From positions 1-33,245 of the IMG/VR virus record IMGVR_UViG_3300048536_000027: a stretch of DNA of 33,245 bases; one strand, 5' to 3'. The position numbers were made by a program, and so were the translations under genes. Below are positions 17,202 to 23,623 of the stretch, in pieces. The DNA is from a virus. The notes below the pieces were generated by a model. That model worked only from the letters and a program-made list of their open reading frames with translations. It had not been told where the DNA came from and searched no databases. Position 1 is the stretch's first letter; each line of letters begins with the position of its first letter.

Positions 17202-17911
17202 CTAACATTTCTCAAGTTAATCAGACTAGCCCTTGTGCCAAAAGAAGTCCTGCGGCCACCGCCACGCCTGTTCTTTGTTGTGGCCCTGCGATCACTACCC
17301 ATCTGCTCAACATCAACAACAGGCTCCTCAACCTTGGGCTTAGAAACAGGAGCAGGAGTGTCATCCTCTTGCTTCTTGGAAGCCATAGGATTCATGTCAG
17401 GACGCCCAGAATAAACCCGGCCACCAAAAGTACCCGGCTCAGTAACGCCAACAATAGAACCAGTCTTGGTTGTTACAGGCTTCACACTGTAGCTAGGCTT
17501 GTCACCCAACTTGCCAATAGTCGGCGTGTCACTCTTCAACTTATCCATCAAACGAGCAGCAGAAGCAGTGCCAATCGTATTCAATATACCGCCAACAGTG
17601 CCAACCTTGCCTAAACCCCTAGTGCCTACAGTCGCCCTAGTCTGTAAATCACCAAGCTGCTCCTTGGTAATGTCAGAACGCCCAGCAATGTTACCAACAG
17701 CTACGTCACTAAGAGGGCTGCTTTTAGAATAACTGCCAGTAATTGCACGAACAGCACCCGGACTTATGCCACTAGAAGGCTTGTAACTCACACCAACCTC
17801 ACGCTGCTTGGCAGACGCAGGACCACTAACTTCCCTAGCAGGAGCCTTGCGAACCCTCGGTGGATTCAAATTTTCTGATGTTCCCCCACCGGGATCTCCG
17901 CCTGTACACAT
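17198..17911 (-). CDS. MCTGG-type Gly/Pro/Ser-rich protein, 237 aa, unknown
   Basis: The protein begins MCTGGDPGGGTSEN and is largely low-complexity and basic, with likely disorder. A more ordered middle (VGTRGLGKVGTVGGILNTI..., DKLKSDTP) is followed by an Asp/Val/Glu segment and a basic end (TKNRRGGGRRTSFGTR). AAGG lies 7 bases upstream of the ATG. The MC-x-GG start is shared with the 71-aa protein before portal. It is the largest gene between terS and terL. A virion or packaging accessory role is only a guess. Confidence 0.65.
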   Translation of the reverse strand: MCTGGDPGGGTSENLNPPRVRKAPAREVSGPASAKQREVGVSYKPSSGISPGAVRAITGSYSKSSPLSDVAVGNIAGRSDITKEQLGDLQTRATVGTRGLGKVGTVGGILNTIGTASAARLMDKLKSDTPTIGKLGDKPSYSVKPVTTKTGSIVGVTEPGTFGGRVYSGRPDMNPMASKKQEDDTPAPVSKPKVEEPVVDVEQMGSDRRATTKNRRGGGRRTSFGTRASLINLRNVR

Positions 17912-17989
17912 GATCGAGCCTTTTTTGCCTATAATGTCTGTGTGGTACTACGTCACACTGGCATAGCCACACTTTTGGGGGCACCCCCC
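17912..17989. other. Short spacer with inverted repeats after terS
   Basis: The 78-base gap contains a GGGGG/CCCCC palindrome with a tiny loop just after the terS stop, and a GTGTGG...CCACAC inverted repeat. No U-run follows on the minus strand, so it is not a convincing terminator. It could separate terS mRNA from the next gene by processing. Confidence 0.35.
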
Positions 17990-18361
17990 TTATGTCAGGT
18001 CTATGCTCACCTTAATTTCCCCAGCATGCAAGTGCATAGATTTATCTACAGGCTTAAACCCAGCACGATCTAGTATGTCCTTGCTTGCTTCCAACTGAAC
18101 GTACTCTGACTTAGCGCCAGATGCTAGTCTCAGCAACTTGCTGGCAGCATAAGTAGCATTAACACCCAAGCTTTCAGTTACCGCTTGCATCATATACTGC
18201 TGCACATGAGGCAGCTTCAAAGCCTTGCTGGCTGTGACTCTGCCGCTTTCTCCTTCAGCGTATCCAGCCTTACCAGCTGCCTCTTTGATGCTACATCCTT
18301 CTGACACGAGCGTATCAACTAGAGCCATCTGTTTACCAGTTAGTGTCTTAGCTACTGTCAT
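17990..18361 (-). CDS. terS: Probable terminase small subunit, 123 aa
   Basis: First gene of the late block. The N-terminal half reads LTGKQMALVDTLVSEG-x-SIKEAAGKAGYAEG, then SKALKLPHVQQYM, which is the helix-turn-helix pattern of small terminase subunits (recognition of packaging sites and recruitment of the large subunit). The C-terminal part (LRLASGAKSEYVQLEASKDILDRAG) matches the oligomerisation region of such proteins. The ATG at 18361 is preferred; a TTG lies two codons earlier. Unusually, eight small genes lie between it and terL. Confidence 0.8.
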   Translation of the reverse strand: MTVAKTLTGKQMALVDTLVSEGCSIKEAAGKAGYAEGESGRVTASKALKLPHVQQYMMQAVTESLGVNATYAASKLLRLASGAKSEYVQLEASKDILDRAGFKPVDKSMHLHAGEIKVSIDLT

Positions 18362-18519
18362 ACTCAAACCTGACTGTTGCCCCCCCTTGTGTTCCCCCCC
18401 AAAGTGGCCGATCTGTCAACCCCATGTCAACCCACTAAATGCAAATATATCTCACTCAGCCCTTCATCATCTGTTCTGTGCGCGTGGCCTATGTACGCGC
18501 CAGCGGCCGTTGCGACAGC

Positions 18520-18541
18520 GCTGCGATCTGTTAATCGCAGC
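18520..18541. other. Perfect 8-bp stem-loop in divergent region
   Basis: GCTGCGAT and ATCGCAGC are exact inverted repeats around a 6-base loop (CTGTTA). It could be an operator or part of the late mRNA leader. Confidence 0.45.
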
Positions 18542-18599
18542 ACTGACGGACGTTGCGCGGCGCATTGCAACACGCGCAGGATAGGGGGGATATACCTCA

Positions 18600-18605
18600 A
18601 GTATA
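18600..18605 (-). promoter_or_regulatory. Possible late-block -10 element
   Basis: On the minus strand GAATATACT offers a TATACT -10-like hexamer, with a weak -35-like CTGATG 17 bases upstream. It would give a leader of roughly 230 bases to terS. The -35 match is poor, so this is tentative. Confidence 0.2.
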
Positions 18606-18803
18606 TTCATGCTCCACAACAACATCAGACTGCGAGAAAAGCTGTTGGCAGAACCTTGCCAAGTCCACATTTGCTAGCATTGACATAGCACTCCTAACCA
18701 AAGAAACGACCCGATCCGCCAAGAACAACCAACGCATCACAGCGGCCTCTTTGCACCCGCGCTAGTCGCGCGTATCAAGTCTCGCCCATGCTCAGTTTGC
18801 TGC

Positions 18804-18882
18804 CCAGCCCGCGCTTATTGGCCCGCGCTTTTATTTGCGCTTCGCGCAAGCGGGCCAGTGCGCATCCGCGCAAGCGGGCTGG
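18804..18882. repeat. Large nested palindrome with 12-bp direct repeats
   Basis: Three successive paired blocks: CCAGCCCGC (18804-18812) with GCGGGCTGG (18874-18882), TGGCCCGC (18819-18826) with GCGGGCCA (18850-18857), and TTGCGC/GCGCAA around a 3-base loop (18835-18849). GCGCAAGCGGGC occurs twice, at 18844-18855 and 18868-18879. It lies about 105 bases upstream of the first early gene. A protein-binding site, replication element or structured leader are all possible. Confidence 0.75.
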
Positions 18883-18987
18883 ATCAAACTGGCATGCCGG
18901 CCGAGCCTGACTTGATTGCAGAGGCTACTGTGATTGCGGGTTGTTCGTAAGGCGGGATCGTCTCGCCTCTTTGCTAAGGAGTGACTA

Positions 18988-19413
18988 ATGTCAAAGCAAT
19001 CAAATGTAAATGGACTTGCCAAGAACCTGACCAACATCTTTTCTCTTGCTGCTGTTGAACAAAACAACACAACAAACAGATCAGTTCAGTACCACATTCA
19101 GAAGTTCATCGATCATCTGGAATGGTCGATCAACAAGAAGGAAGAGATCAAGACACAGATCTTCGACAAGGGCGTTGAGATGAACGCCAACAGACACGGC
19201 GATGTCGAGGGTGCGCCAGCCTTCGATGCGGGACAACTCCTCCAGTGGGAGCGGGACTGGAACTGGCACAACGATCAGCAGAGCGTCTCAGAAGAGATGC
19301 TCACTTACCTCAAGCAGGCGCAACAGCAGATGTTCCCAGATGAGGTTGCAACTGCCAAGCAGAACGCAGCAGCCACCGCAGATGCCGGTTCCTTCTTCTC
19401 CAAGTCAGCTTAA
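18988..19413 (+). CDS. First early protein, 141 aa, unknown
   Basis: The start is supported by AAGGAG six bases upstream. It is a soluble, helical, Gln/Asn/Glu/Asp-rich protein with Trp residues clustered near 85-95 (QWERDWNWHND) and an Ala/Thr-rich end. There is no HTH, membrane segment or catalytic motif that I recognise. It forms its own transcription unit: a strong terminator follows at once and the next gene has its own promoter. A first-expressed host-takeover or regulatory protein fits this position, but that is inference. Confidence 0.75.
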   Translation: MSKQSNVNGLAKNLTNIFSLAAVEQNNTTNRSVQYHIQKFIDHLEWSINKKEEIKTQIFDKGVEMNANRHGDVEGAPAFDAGQLLQWERDWNWHNDQQSVSEEMLTYLKQAQQQMFPDEVATAKQNAAATADAGSFFSKSA

Positions 19414-19424
19414 CCGGTTGACAC

Positions 19425-19457
19425 AGCCTCGCAGCTTCGGCTGCGGGGCTTTTTCTT
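19425..19457 (+). terminator. Rho-independent terminator with UUCG loop
   Basis: AGCCTCGCAGC pairs with GCTGCGGGGCT (one G-U pair) around a TTCG tetraloop, followed by TTTTCTT. It starts 12 bases after the stop of the 141-aa gene. Confidence 0.92.
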
Positions 19458-19506
19458 TGACCGGTATGCAGCCGCAGCACCGCCTTAGAACGGCCATATA
19501 ACTGCG

Positions 19507-19534
19507 TTGCAAACACAACAATCATTGCTATACT
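19507..19534 (+). promoter_or_regulatory. Sigma70-like promoter of the main early operon
   Basis: TTGCAA (19507-19512), 16-base spacer, TATACT (19529-19534). It lies between the upstream terminator and the ribosome site of the next gene, as expected for a new transcription unit read by host RNA polymerase. Confidence 0.65.
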
Positions 19535-19559
19535 GCAAGTATGCAGTAACGAGGAAAAA

Positions 19560-19730
19560 ATGAAACTTCTATCAAACTTTCTCATCGGAATCGGCATGTT
19601 CGCTCTGATCTTTGGCACATCCATGGCAGAGCCAATGGATAACAGCGCCTTCTTCTTTCAGATCACATGTCTTATCGGCGGCATATGTGTCGCCTTCATC
19701 GGCGGCATTGTCCGCACAATGGCTGAATAG
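19560..19730 (+). CDS. Small membrane protein, 56 aa
   Basis: ATG preceded by GAGGA. The 56 residues contain two hydrophobic segments: about 5-22 (SNFLIGIGMFALIFGT) and about 33-50 (ITCLIGGICVAFIGGIV). The first could be a signal anchor; an AMAE-type cleavage site is not clear. It is the first gene after the promoter, so it is made early. Superinfection exclusion or another membrane effect on the host is possible, but nothing proves it. Confidence 0.7.
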   Translation: MKLLSNFLIGIGMFALIFGTSMAEPMDNSAFFFQITCLIGGICVAFIGGIVRTMAE

Positions 19731-19748
19731 CCAACAAGGAGAACCAAA

Positions 19749-20600
19749 ATGGACGGAACTATCGTCAAAGAAGACCTGTGGCATTTCCCAGTTGAGATGT
19801 GCAGCTTACACGCATCATCAATCCACACCGACAATGTTGAGGTGCCAGAAAATATGGCACGAGCAGTCGTGCGCACTGACACCAATCAAGTGCTGGGTGT
19901 TCACGGAAAAAAGTACAAGCCAATCACCAACATGACTGTCGTAAATGCAATGGTCGATGCTGTACATGAGTCAGGCATCAGCCGTGACTATGACTTGACT
20001 ATCGACACACTCGACGGTGGAGCCAAGATGCGTGGTCGATTCTTGTTCAACGATTTGGTGATCGAACCTGATGTTGGCGATATCATCAAGCACGAGATCC
20101 TGTTTTACAACAGCTACGATGGTAGCTGGGCATTCCAGCAGACCAGCCGTGGTCACAGACTCTGGTGCAAGAATGGCTGTAGTAACGCCATGACTGTAGC
20201 TAACACATGGGCCAAGCACACCACCAATGTGAATGTCAAAGGCAGCACCACCAAGATCGTTGCTGGTCTTGAGACATTCATGCAAGACAAAGATGTATAC
20301 AAAAGCTGGATGACAACCAGAGTTGATGACGAGACAGCTTTTTTATTCTTCAAGATGAAGCTGTGTCGTTACCCAACACAGGATGCAAGCGTCAAAATAA
20401 ATTGGACTCGTTACCAGCAGCTTTGCCGCCAGTGGAACAAAGAAAAAGTTCAACTCGGTCAAAACAAGTGGGCTTTGTACAACGCTTGCACCCACTGGTC
20501 TACGCATACTGGTGACAGCAATACACCGCACGTTGCTAGACGCAATCGTGAGAACCTACTTATCAAAGCACTTAAGCCAGCCAACTGGCATCTTGCATAG
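19749..20600 (+). CDS. DUF932 family phage/plasmid-like protein, 283 aa
   Basis: The sequence has the DUF932 pattern: VLGVHGKKYKPITN near residue 48, a GGAKMRGRFLFND strand near 90, then YNSYDGSWAFQQTSRGHRLWCKNGC near 125-150 and a WAKHTTNV segment. DUF932 proteins are common on phages and plasmids beside recombination genes; their biochemical role is poorly defined. The start is set by AAGGAGAACCAAA. This ribosome site is exactly complementary over 12 bases to the 3' UTR of the operon (25607-25618). Confidence 0.88.
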   Translation: MDGTIVKEDLWHFPVEMCSLHASSIHTDNVEVPENMARAVVRTDTNQVLGVHGKKYKPITNMTVVNAMVDAVHESGISRDYDLTIDTLDGGAKMRGRFLFNDLVIEPDVGDIIKHEILFYNSYDGSWAFQQTSRGHRLWCKNGCSNAMTVANTWAKHTTNVNVKGSTTKIVAGLETFMQDKDVYKSWMTTRVDDETAFLFFKMKLCRYPTQDASVKINWTRYQQLCRQWNKEKVQLGQNKWALYNACTHWSTHTGDSNTPHVARRNRENLLIKALKPANWHLA

Positions 20601-20608
20601 GAGACATC

Positions 20609-20818
20609 ATGTCCACACCATTCATCGTATTGATCGAGGGGGCCATCGGCCTCCTCGACAGGGCCAAAGACAACATCAACGACACAGGCAAGGATGCCTT
20701 TCGCTACGATGTTGAGACAGCCCTTCACTCGCTGAACAGCATCAGCAACAAGTATCACGAGTCACTTGACCGATTCGTTGCCGAACCAATCAACCCATCA
20801 ATCAAAGAGGTGAAATGA
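20609..20818 (+). CDS. Small early protein, 69 aa, unknown
   Basis: TAGGAG lies upstream of the ATG. The product is a 69-residue, helical, acidic protein (FIVLIEGAIGLLDRAKDNI..., YDVETALHSLNSI) with no recognised motif. The stop overlaps the next start (ATGATG/TGA). Confidence 0.7.
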   Translation: MSTPFIVLIEGAIGLLDRAKDNINDTGKDAFRYDVETALHSLNSISNKYHESLDRFVAEPINPSIKEVK

Positions 20819-21033
20819 TGTCGCTCATGCAGCAACGCCACTTTGAATACATTGCAGACAATGTGGCACCACTCTTGCCTTGGCCATCAAAAATACAGGA
20901 CATGGCTGACAAACTAGCAGCAACCAACCCACGCTTTGATCGCAAGAAATTTATAGATCGCGCGACCAAAGCATGGGAGGCAGCCAATCCAATGGAGGAG
21001 TTGGATGACTACATTCCACACCTTGAGCCGTGA
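20815..21033 (+). CDS. Small early protein, 72 aa, unknown
   Basis: Either of two adjacent ATGs (20815 or 20818) follows AGAGG. The helical protein contains HFEYIADNVAPLLPWPSKIQDMADKLAATNP, then a basic DRKKFIDRATKAWEAAN helix. No family recognised. It overlaps the next gene by 29 bases. Confidence 0.68.
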   Translation: MMSLMQQRHFEYIADNVAPLLPWPSKIQDMADKLAATNPRFDRKKFIDRATKAWEAANPMEELDDYIPHLEP

Positions 21034-21265
21034 GTATTATGAGTGTCAAGATTGCGAAGCGCAGATCGAACACTATCATGATCTCAAGCACTACAGCGAA
21101 GACAGCGGGGGCTTCTGCCCCTTCTGTGACAGCGATCATCTAGTCGTGATGCAGTCTTACATTGTGTATCAACAAGTTTACGCAAGATCAGATGATGATG
21201 CTCTTGAGACAGCTTTGGAGATAGACGAATGGCAAACACAAAGTGGAAGTATCACACAGTCATAG
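21005..21265 (+). CDS. Zinc-ribbon-like small protein, 86 aa
   Basis: Two Cys pairs, YECQDCEA near residue 13 and GFCPFCDSD near residue 38, form a CxxC...CxxC zinc-ribbon candidate. Several His residues lie between them. The C-terminal third is acidic and helical (DDDALETALEIDEW). GGAGGAG lies just upstream of the ATG, inside the previous gene. A nucleic-acid-binding role is likely from the ribbon; the partner is unknown. Confidence 0.7.
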   Translation: MTTFHTLSREYYECQDCEAQIEHYHDLKHYSEDSGGFCPFCDSDHLVVMQSYIVYQQVYARSDDDALETALEIDEWQTQSGSITQS

Positions 21266-21444
21266 ACCCTGACTTTGACACTATGTTCTTTGGACCAGTC
21301 GATGTTCATTTCCAAGAAGAACAATACCAAGGCAACAAGTCACAAGGAGACGAGGTACATATCAGGCCATCGGTTGTTAAGAAGCCAGCAATAGGCAAGC
21401 ACTCAGTATGGCCTGAGTTATGGAGACGTAAATGGAGAACCTGA
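21229..21444 (+). CDS. Small early protein, 71 aa, unknown
   Basis: GGAG eight bases before the ATG supports this start, which overlaps the zinc-ribbon gene by 37 bases. The product is polar, with an aromatic N-terminal half (KWKYHTVIDPDFDTMFFGPVDVHF) and a basic Trp-rich end (WPELWRRKWRT). No family recognised. Its stop overlaps the next start as TGATG. Confidence 0.6.
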   Translation: MANTKWKYHTVIDPDFDTMFFGPVDVHFQEEQYQGNKSQGDEVHIRPSVVKKPAIGKHSVWPELWRRKWRT

Positions 21445-21623
21445 TGAGATACGAACTGTATCATTACCTGATGGACTCAATCGCTACCCACTTTGAGATA
21501 CAACTCAAAGATCGTGACCACTACACTGAACAAGACTGGCGTCGATTAGAATACAAACACGACGCGTGTGTCATGTTTATCAATCAGAAACTAGGAGAAC
21601 CAATCAATGAACGATCTGTTTGA
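21444..21623 (+). CDS. Small early protein, 59 aa, unknown
   Basis: The ATG at 21444 shares one base with the upstream stop (TGATG) and follows GGAGAACC, the ribosome element shared by other early genes. An in-frame ATG at 21432 is an alternative. The product (MRYELYHYLMDSIATHFEI..., then an acidic/aromatic segment and NQKLGEPIN) is probably helical. No family recognised. Confidence 0.6.
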   Translation: MRYELYHYLMDSIATHFEIQLKDRDHYTEQDWRRLEYKHDACVMFINQKLGEPINERSV

Positions 21624-21969
21624 CAAGCTGGGATTAGACCAGCCAGATTTTCCAGAGACACCAGCGTACAAGCTGGCTCGTCGTGATGACCCAAGCACCA
21701 GCCATGACGCTGCCGAGCAGCTTGATGTTAGCAAGATGGAACGGATTGTATTAGCTGCAATCACCAGCTTCTCTGCCGATGGCTGCATATCAGACGATGT
21801 GCTGCGCATCCTGCCGAACCATCGATACAGCACAATCACTGCTAGATACAAGCAACTCAAAGAGAAAGGCTTGATCTTTACCGACCATCGCAAACGCAAA
21901 GGTGAGTCTGGTCGCCAGCAACTAATCATGTGGGCAAAGGAGTTTTACACAGAAGATGCGGAAGTTTAG
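21607..21969 (+). CDS. Winged-helix-like phage protein with DPSTSHDAA motif, 120 aa
   Basis: The N-terminus has LARRDDPSTSHDAAEQLD, a motif (DP-x-TSH-x-AA) widespread in phage proteins that precede a winged helix. Residues about 45-105 fit such a fold: an ILAAI-like helix, a DDVLRIL helix, an RYSTITARYKQLKEKGLI recognition helix and a basic wing. It is probably a DNA-binding regulator or replication-linked protein. The start follows AGGAGAACCA, with overlap of the upstream gene. Confidence 0.72.
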   Translation: MNDLFDKLGLDQPDFPETPAYKLARRDDPSTSHDAAEQLDVSKMERIVLAAITSFSADGCISDDVLRILPNHRYSTITARYKQLKEKGLIFTDHRKRKGESGRQQLIMWAKEFYTEDAEV

Positions 21970-22189
21970 ATATCGGCCAGCAATTACCAATGGCAATCCT
22001 GTTGTGCAGTTTCTGTTTAAAGAAATGCACAGGCAAAGATGCTGCCAGATAGATCTTGCAGAAAGAGTTGGCCTTCACAGAGATACATTGAGGAAGTGGC
22101 GCACTACGCATACGCCACGAGTCAATGATATCGAAGCCGCTCTCAACTATCTGGGCTACACACTCAAGCCAATACGCATCAAAGATTGA
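21956..22189 (+). CDS. Small HTH (XRE-like) protein, 77 aa
   Basis: The segment QIDLAERVGLHRDTLRKWRTTHTPRVNDIEAALNYLGYTL is a classic XRE-type helix-turn-helix with following helices. The N-terminal 30 residues are basic and aromatic. It probably binds DNA as a small repressor or activator. It overlaps the winged-helix gene by 14 bases; an AGGAG lies rather far (13 bases) upstream. Confidence 0.75.
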   Translation: MRKFRYRPAITNGNPVVQFLFKEMHRQRCCQIDLAERVGLHRDTLRKWRTTHTPRVNDIEAALNYLGYTLKPIRIKD

Positions 22190-22220
22190 CATGACTGCGA
22201 CATTGCAGGAGTATCCCTGC

Positions 22221-22424
22221 ATGAAAAGCTACATGACAACGCTCACTAACAGAGCCAAACGCCACAAAGTTCCGCTCAAAGATGCTTTCATCAGAGCGGG
22301 GCTGCCCGACTCAACATATTACAGAGCCAAGCAAGGCAAGGAGTTACGATACGAAACAGCTAAACTCGTGTTTGATTATATAACCAATGCCAGCCAAAAA
22401 CAGACGCATCAAAAAAAATCTTAA
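22221..22424 (+). CDS. Second small HTH protein, 67 aa
   Basis: AGGAG nine bases upstream favours this ATG; an in-frame ATG at 22191 would add ten residues. The core (LTNRAKRHKVPLKDAFIRAGLPDSTYYRAKQG) has the spacing of a helix-turn-helix in which the second helix starts after LPDS. The protein ends in a polar Gln/Lys tail. It follows another HTH gene, so the pair may form a regulatory switch. Confidence 0.65.
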   Translation: MKSYMTTLTNRAKRHKVPLKDAFIRAGLPDSTYYRAKQGKELRYETAKLVFDYITNASQKQTHQKKS

Positions 22425-22719
22425 TCAAGGCAAGTCACAGACATGCGAAGCATGTGGAGTAGTGACACCTTGGTTTGTCTGCCCTGTTGCTGGCATCAAC
22501 CCGCCGTCTTGGTACACAATCTGCCTTGACTGCTATCAGGAGAACCAATGGCAAACAAGAATCGCGACAAGGGAAACTACCACGAAAGGTGGTTCGTCAA
22601 CTGGCTACAAGAACTCGGCTTCACAGCCAAACGCCAGCCCCTCTCAGGCGCACTCGGAGGAGAATACTCCGGCGACATCATCTGGAAACTCGGACGACTT
22701 GAGTTGGTGGTGGAAGTAA
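22387..22719 (+). CDS. Small zinc-finger-like protein, 110 aa, long overlap with nuclease gene
   Basis: Residues 20-50 contain CEACG and CLDC, separated by a FVCPVAGINPPSWYTI stretch, forming a CxxC...CxxC zinc site. The first 15 residues are basic. From about residue 54 the frame runs inside the next gene (172-base overlap) and becomes Ser/Thr/Asn-rich, which may simply be the off-frame shadow of the nuclease. The upstream gene is overlapped by 38 bases, and no clear ribosome site precedes the ATG. Confidence 0.55.
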   Translation: MPAKNRRIKKNLNQGKSQTCEACGVVTPWFVCPVAGINPPSWYTICLDCYQENQWQTRIATRETTTKGGSSTGYKNSASQPNASPSQAHSEENTPATSSGNSDDLSWWWK

Positions 22720-23177
22720 AATACAGAGACAAGTCAAACTTCCCCAATCCATTTACCGTTGTGCGCGACGTTGCATTTTACAAACGTAAAACAGGCAAGC
22801 CCAAAACTCTGGTAATCTTTGATGGCGATGTGTTCGAGCGAGACATTGCCCCGCTACTCACAAAGAAAAAGCAAGTAGCCAAGTCAGGGCTTACAGAAGA
22901 TTGGCAACCAAGTTCTGATCTACAACAGGACATTGATAACAAGTTAGGAGCAAAGATAAACCATGACGCTGAAACAGATAAGTTCCGCAATCACCACCTC
23001 TCGAAAGGCAACACATTCAAACGACCTGACCTCGCTTATAGAAAGTGGTGTCGTCAAGCAGTTGAGTGGGGAGCAGCAGCAACGAGCAGTGGCTCGTCTA
23101 TTGGAAGTAAAAGATCCGGCAAAGGTGGACAGCAATCTGGTCACTTCGCTGGCATCCTTGCCGGGCTTGACGATTAG
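22548..23177 (+). CDS. PD-(D/E)XK nuclease, Holliday-junction-resolvase-like, 209 aa
   Basis: Residues 1-110 show the PD-(D/E)XK layout: NYHERWFVNWLQELGF with Glu near 13, then a QPLSGALGGEYSGDII segment with Asp near 43, then LVVEVKYRDKSNF with the E-x-K pair near 54-56. This is the arrangement of Hjc-type resolvases and related phage nucleases. A branch-resolving role fits the neighbouring exonuclease and annealing genes. AGGAGAACCA precedes the ATG. From about residue 140 the protein overlaps the next gene and is Ser/Gly/Lys-rich, so its tail may be unstructured. Confidence 0.78.
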   Translation: MANKNRDKGNYHERWFVNWLQELGFTAKRQPLSGALGGEYSGDIIWKLGRLELVVEVKYRDKSNFPNPFTVVRDVAFYKRKTGKPKTLVIFDGDVFERDIAPLLTKKKQVAKSGLTEDWQPSSDLQQDIDNKLGAKINHDAETDKFRNHHLSKGNTFKRPDLAYRKWCRQAVEWGAAATSSGSSIGSKRSGKGGQQSGHFAGILAGLDD

Positions 23178-23601
23178 TCCTGTTGAACGCACACGATTCC
23201 CTCGTGATGCTGACATACAAATCACACTGTTGCGCTACGACATACAATGTGAGGACGAACAGTCACTGGATCGTGCGTTAAACGCCGTACAAGCGTCACT
23301 GACGCCCCTCTCGCCAGAAGATATAGGCAAGCAGCTAACTATGCTTGCCACGCTTGTGGTGAAGCCCAGTGGCGAAACAGCAGAAGATCAGACAATCAGG
23401 ATCAAATCGCTCACATCACAACTGATAAAGTATCCTGCGGACATCGTGCTGTATGCCGTCCAGAAGGTCGCTGAGTCGTGTACCTTCTGGCCGGCATACG
23501 CCGAGTTCCACAAGCATATTCATTGGCGCATAGAAAAGAGGCAGAAACTAATGGATGCACTTGTATCCAAGAAGGTTGCGCTTACTGCATACTCGCAGTA
23601 G
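22963..23601 (+). CDS. Early protein, 212 aa, possible helicase-loader-like
   Basis: The sequence looks genuine: a helical N-terminal half (LVTSLASLPGL, RDADIQITLLRYDI) and a C-terminal part with SLTSQLIKYPADIVLYAVQKV, TFWPAYAEFHKHI and a charged RIEKRQKLMDAL helix. That WP-x-x-AE pattern recalls phage proteins near replication genes, some annotated as helicase loaders. This is a weak resemblance, and no Walker motif is present. The gene overlaps the nuclease gene by 215 bases; AGGAG lies 12 bases upstream of the ATG. Confidence 0.6.
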   Translation: MTLKQISSAITTSRKATHSNDLTSLIESGVVKQLSGEQQQRAVARLLEVKDPAKVDSNLVTSLASLPGLTISPVERTRFPRDADIQITLLRYDIQCEDEQSLDRALNAVQASLTPLSPEDIGKQLTMLATLVVKPSGETAEDQTIRIKSLTSQLIKYPADIVLYAVQKVAESCTFWPAYAEFHKHIHWRIEKRQKLMDALVSKKVALTAYSQ

Positions 23602-23623
23602 AATACATACAAAGGAGAACCAA

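Larger units (their letters stand above)
18368..18987. promoter_or_regulatory. Divergent intergenic region between late (minus) and early (plus) blocks
   Basis: About 620 bases with no credible gene; the short open frames lack coding character. This is where both transcription blocks begin, so promoters and perhaps a replication or packaging site are expected. It is more G/C-rich than the genes around it and rich in palindromes: an 8-bp stem at 18520-18541 and a nested palindrome at 18804-18882. A run of G (about 18582-18590) lies beside it. No clear sigma70 promoter reads into 18988. Confidence 0.7.

Noticed and set aside
18680-18685. Perfect TTGACA in the divergent region, plus strand
   Set aside because: No acceptable -10 hexamer lies 15-19 bases downstream, so it is not called a promoter.
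18368-18987. Integrase, attachment site or tRNA in the divergent region
   Set aside because: No tyrosine or serine recombinase is present in the window, and I could not find a cloverleaf by eye.
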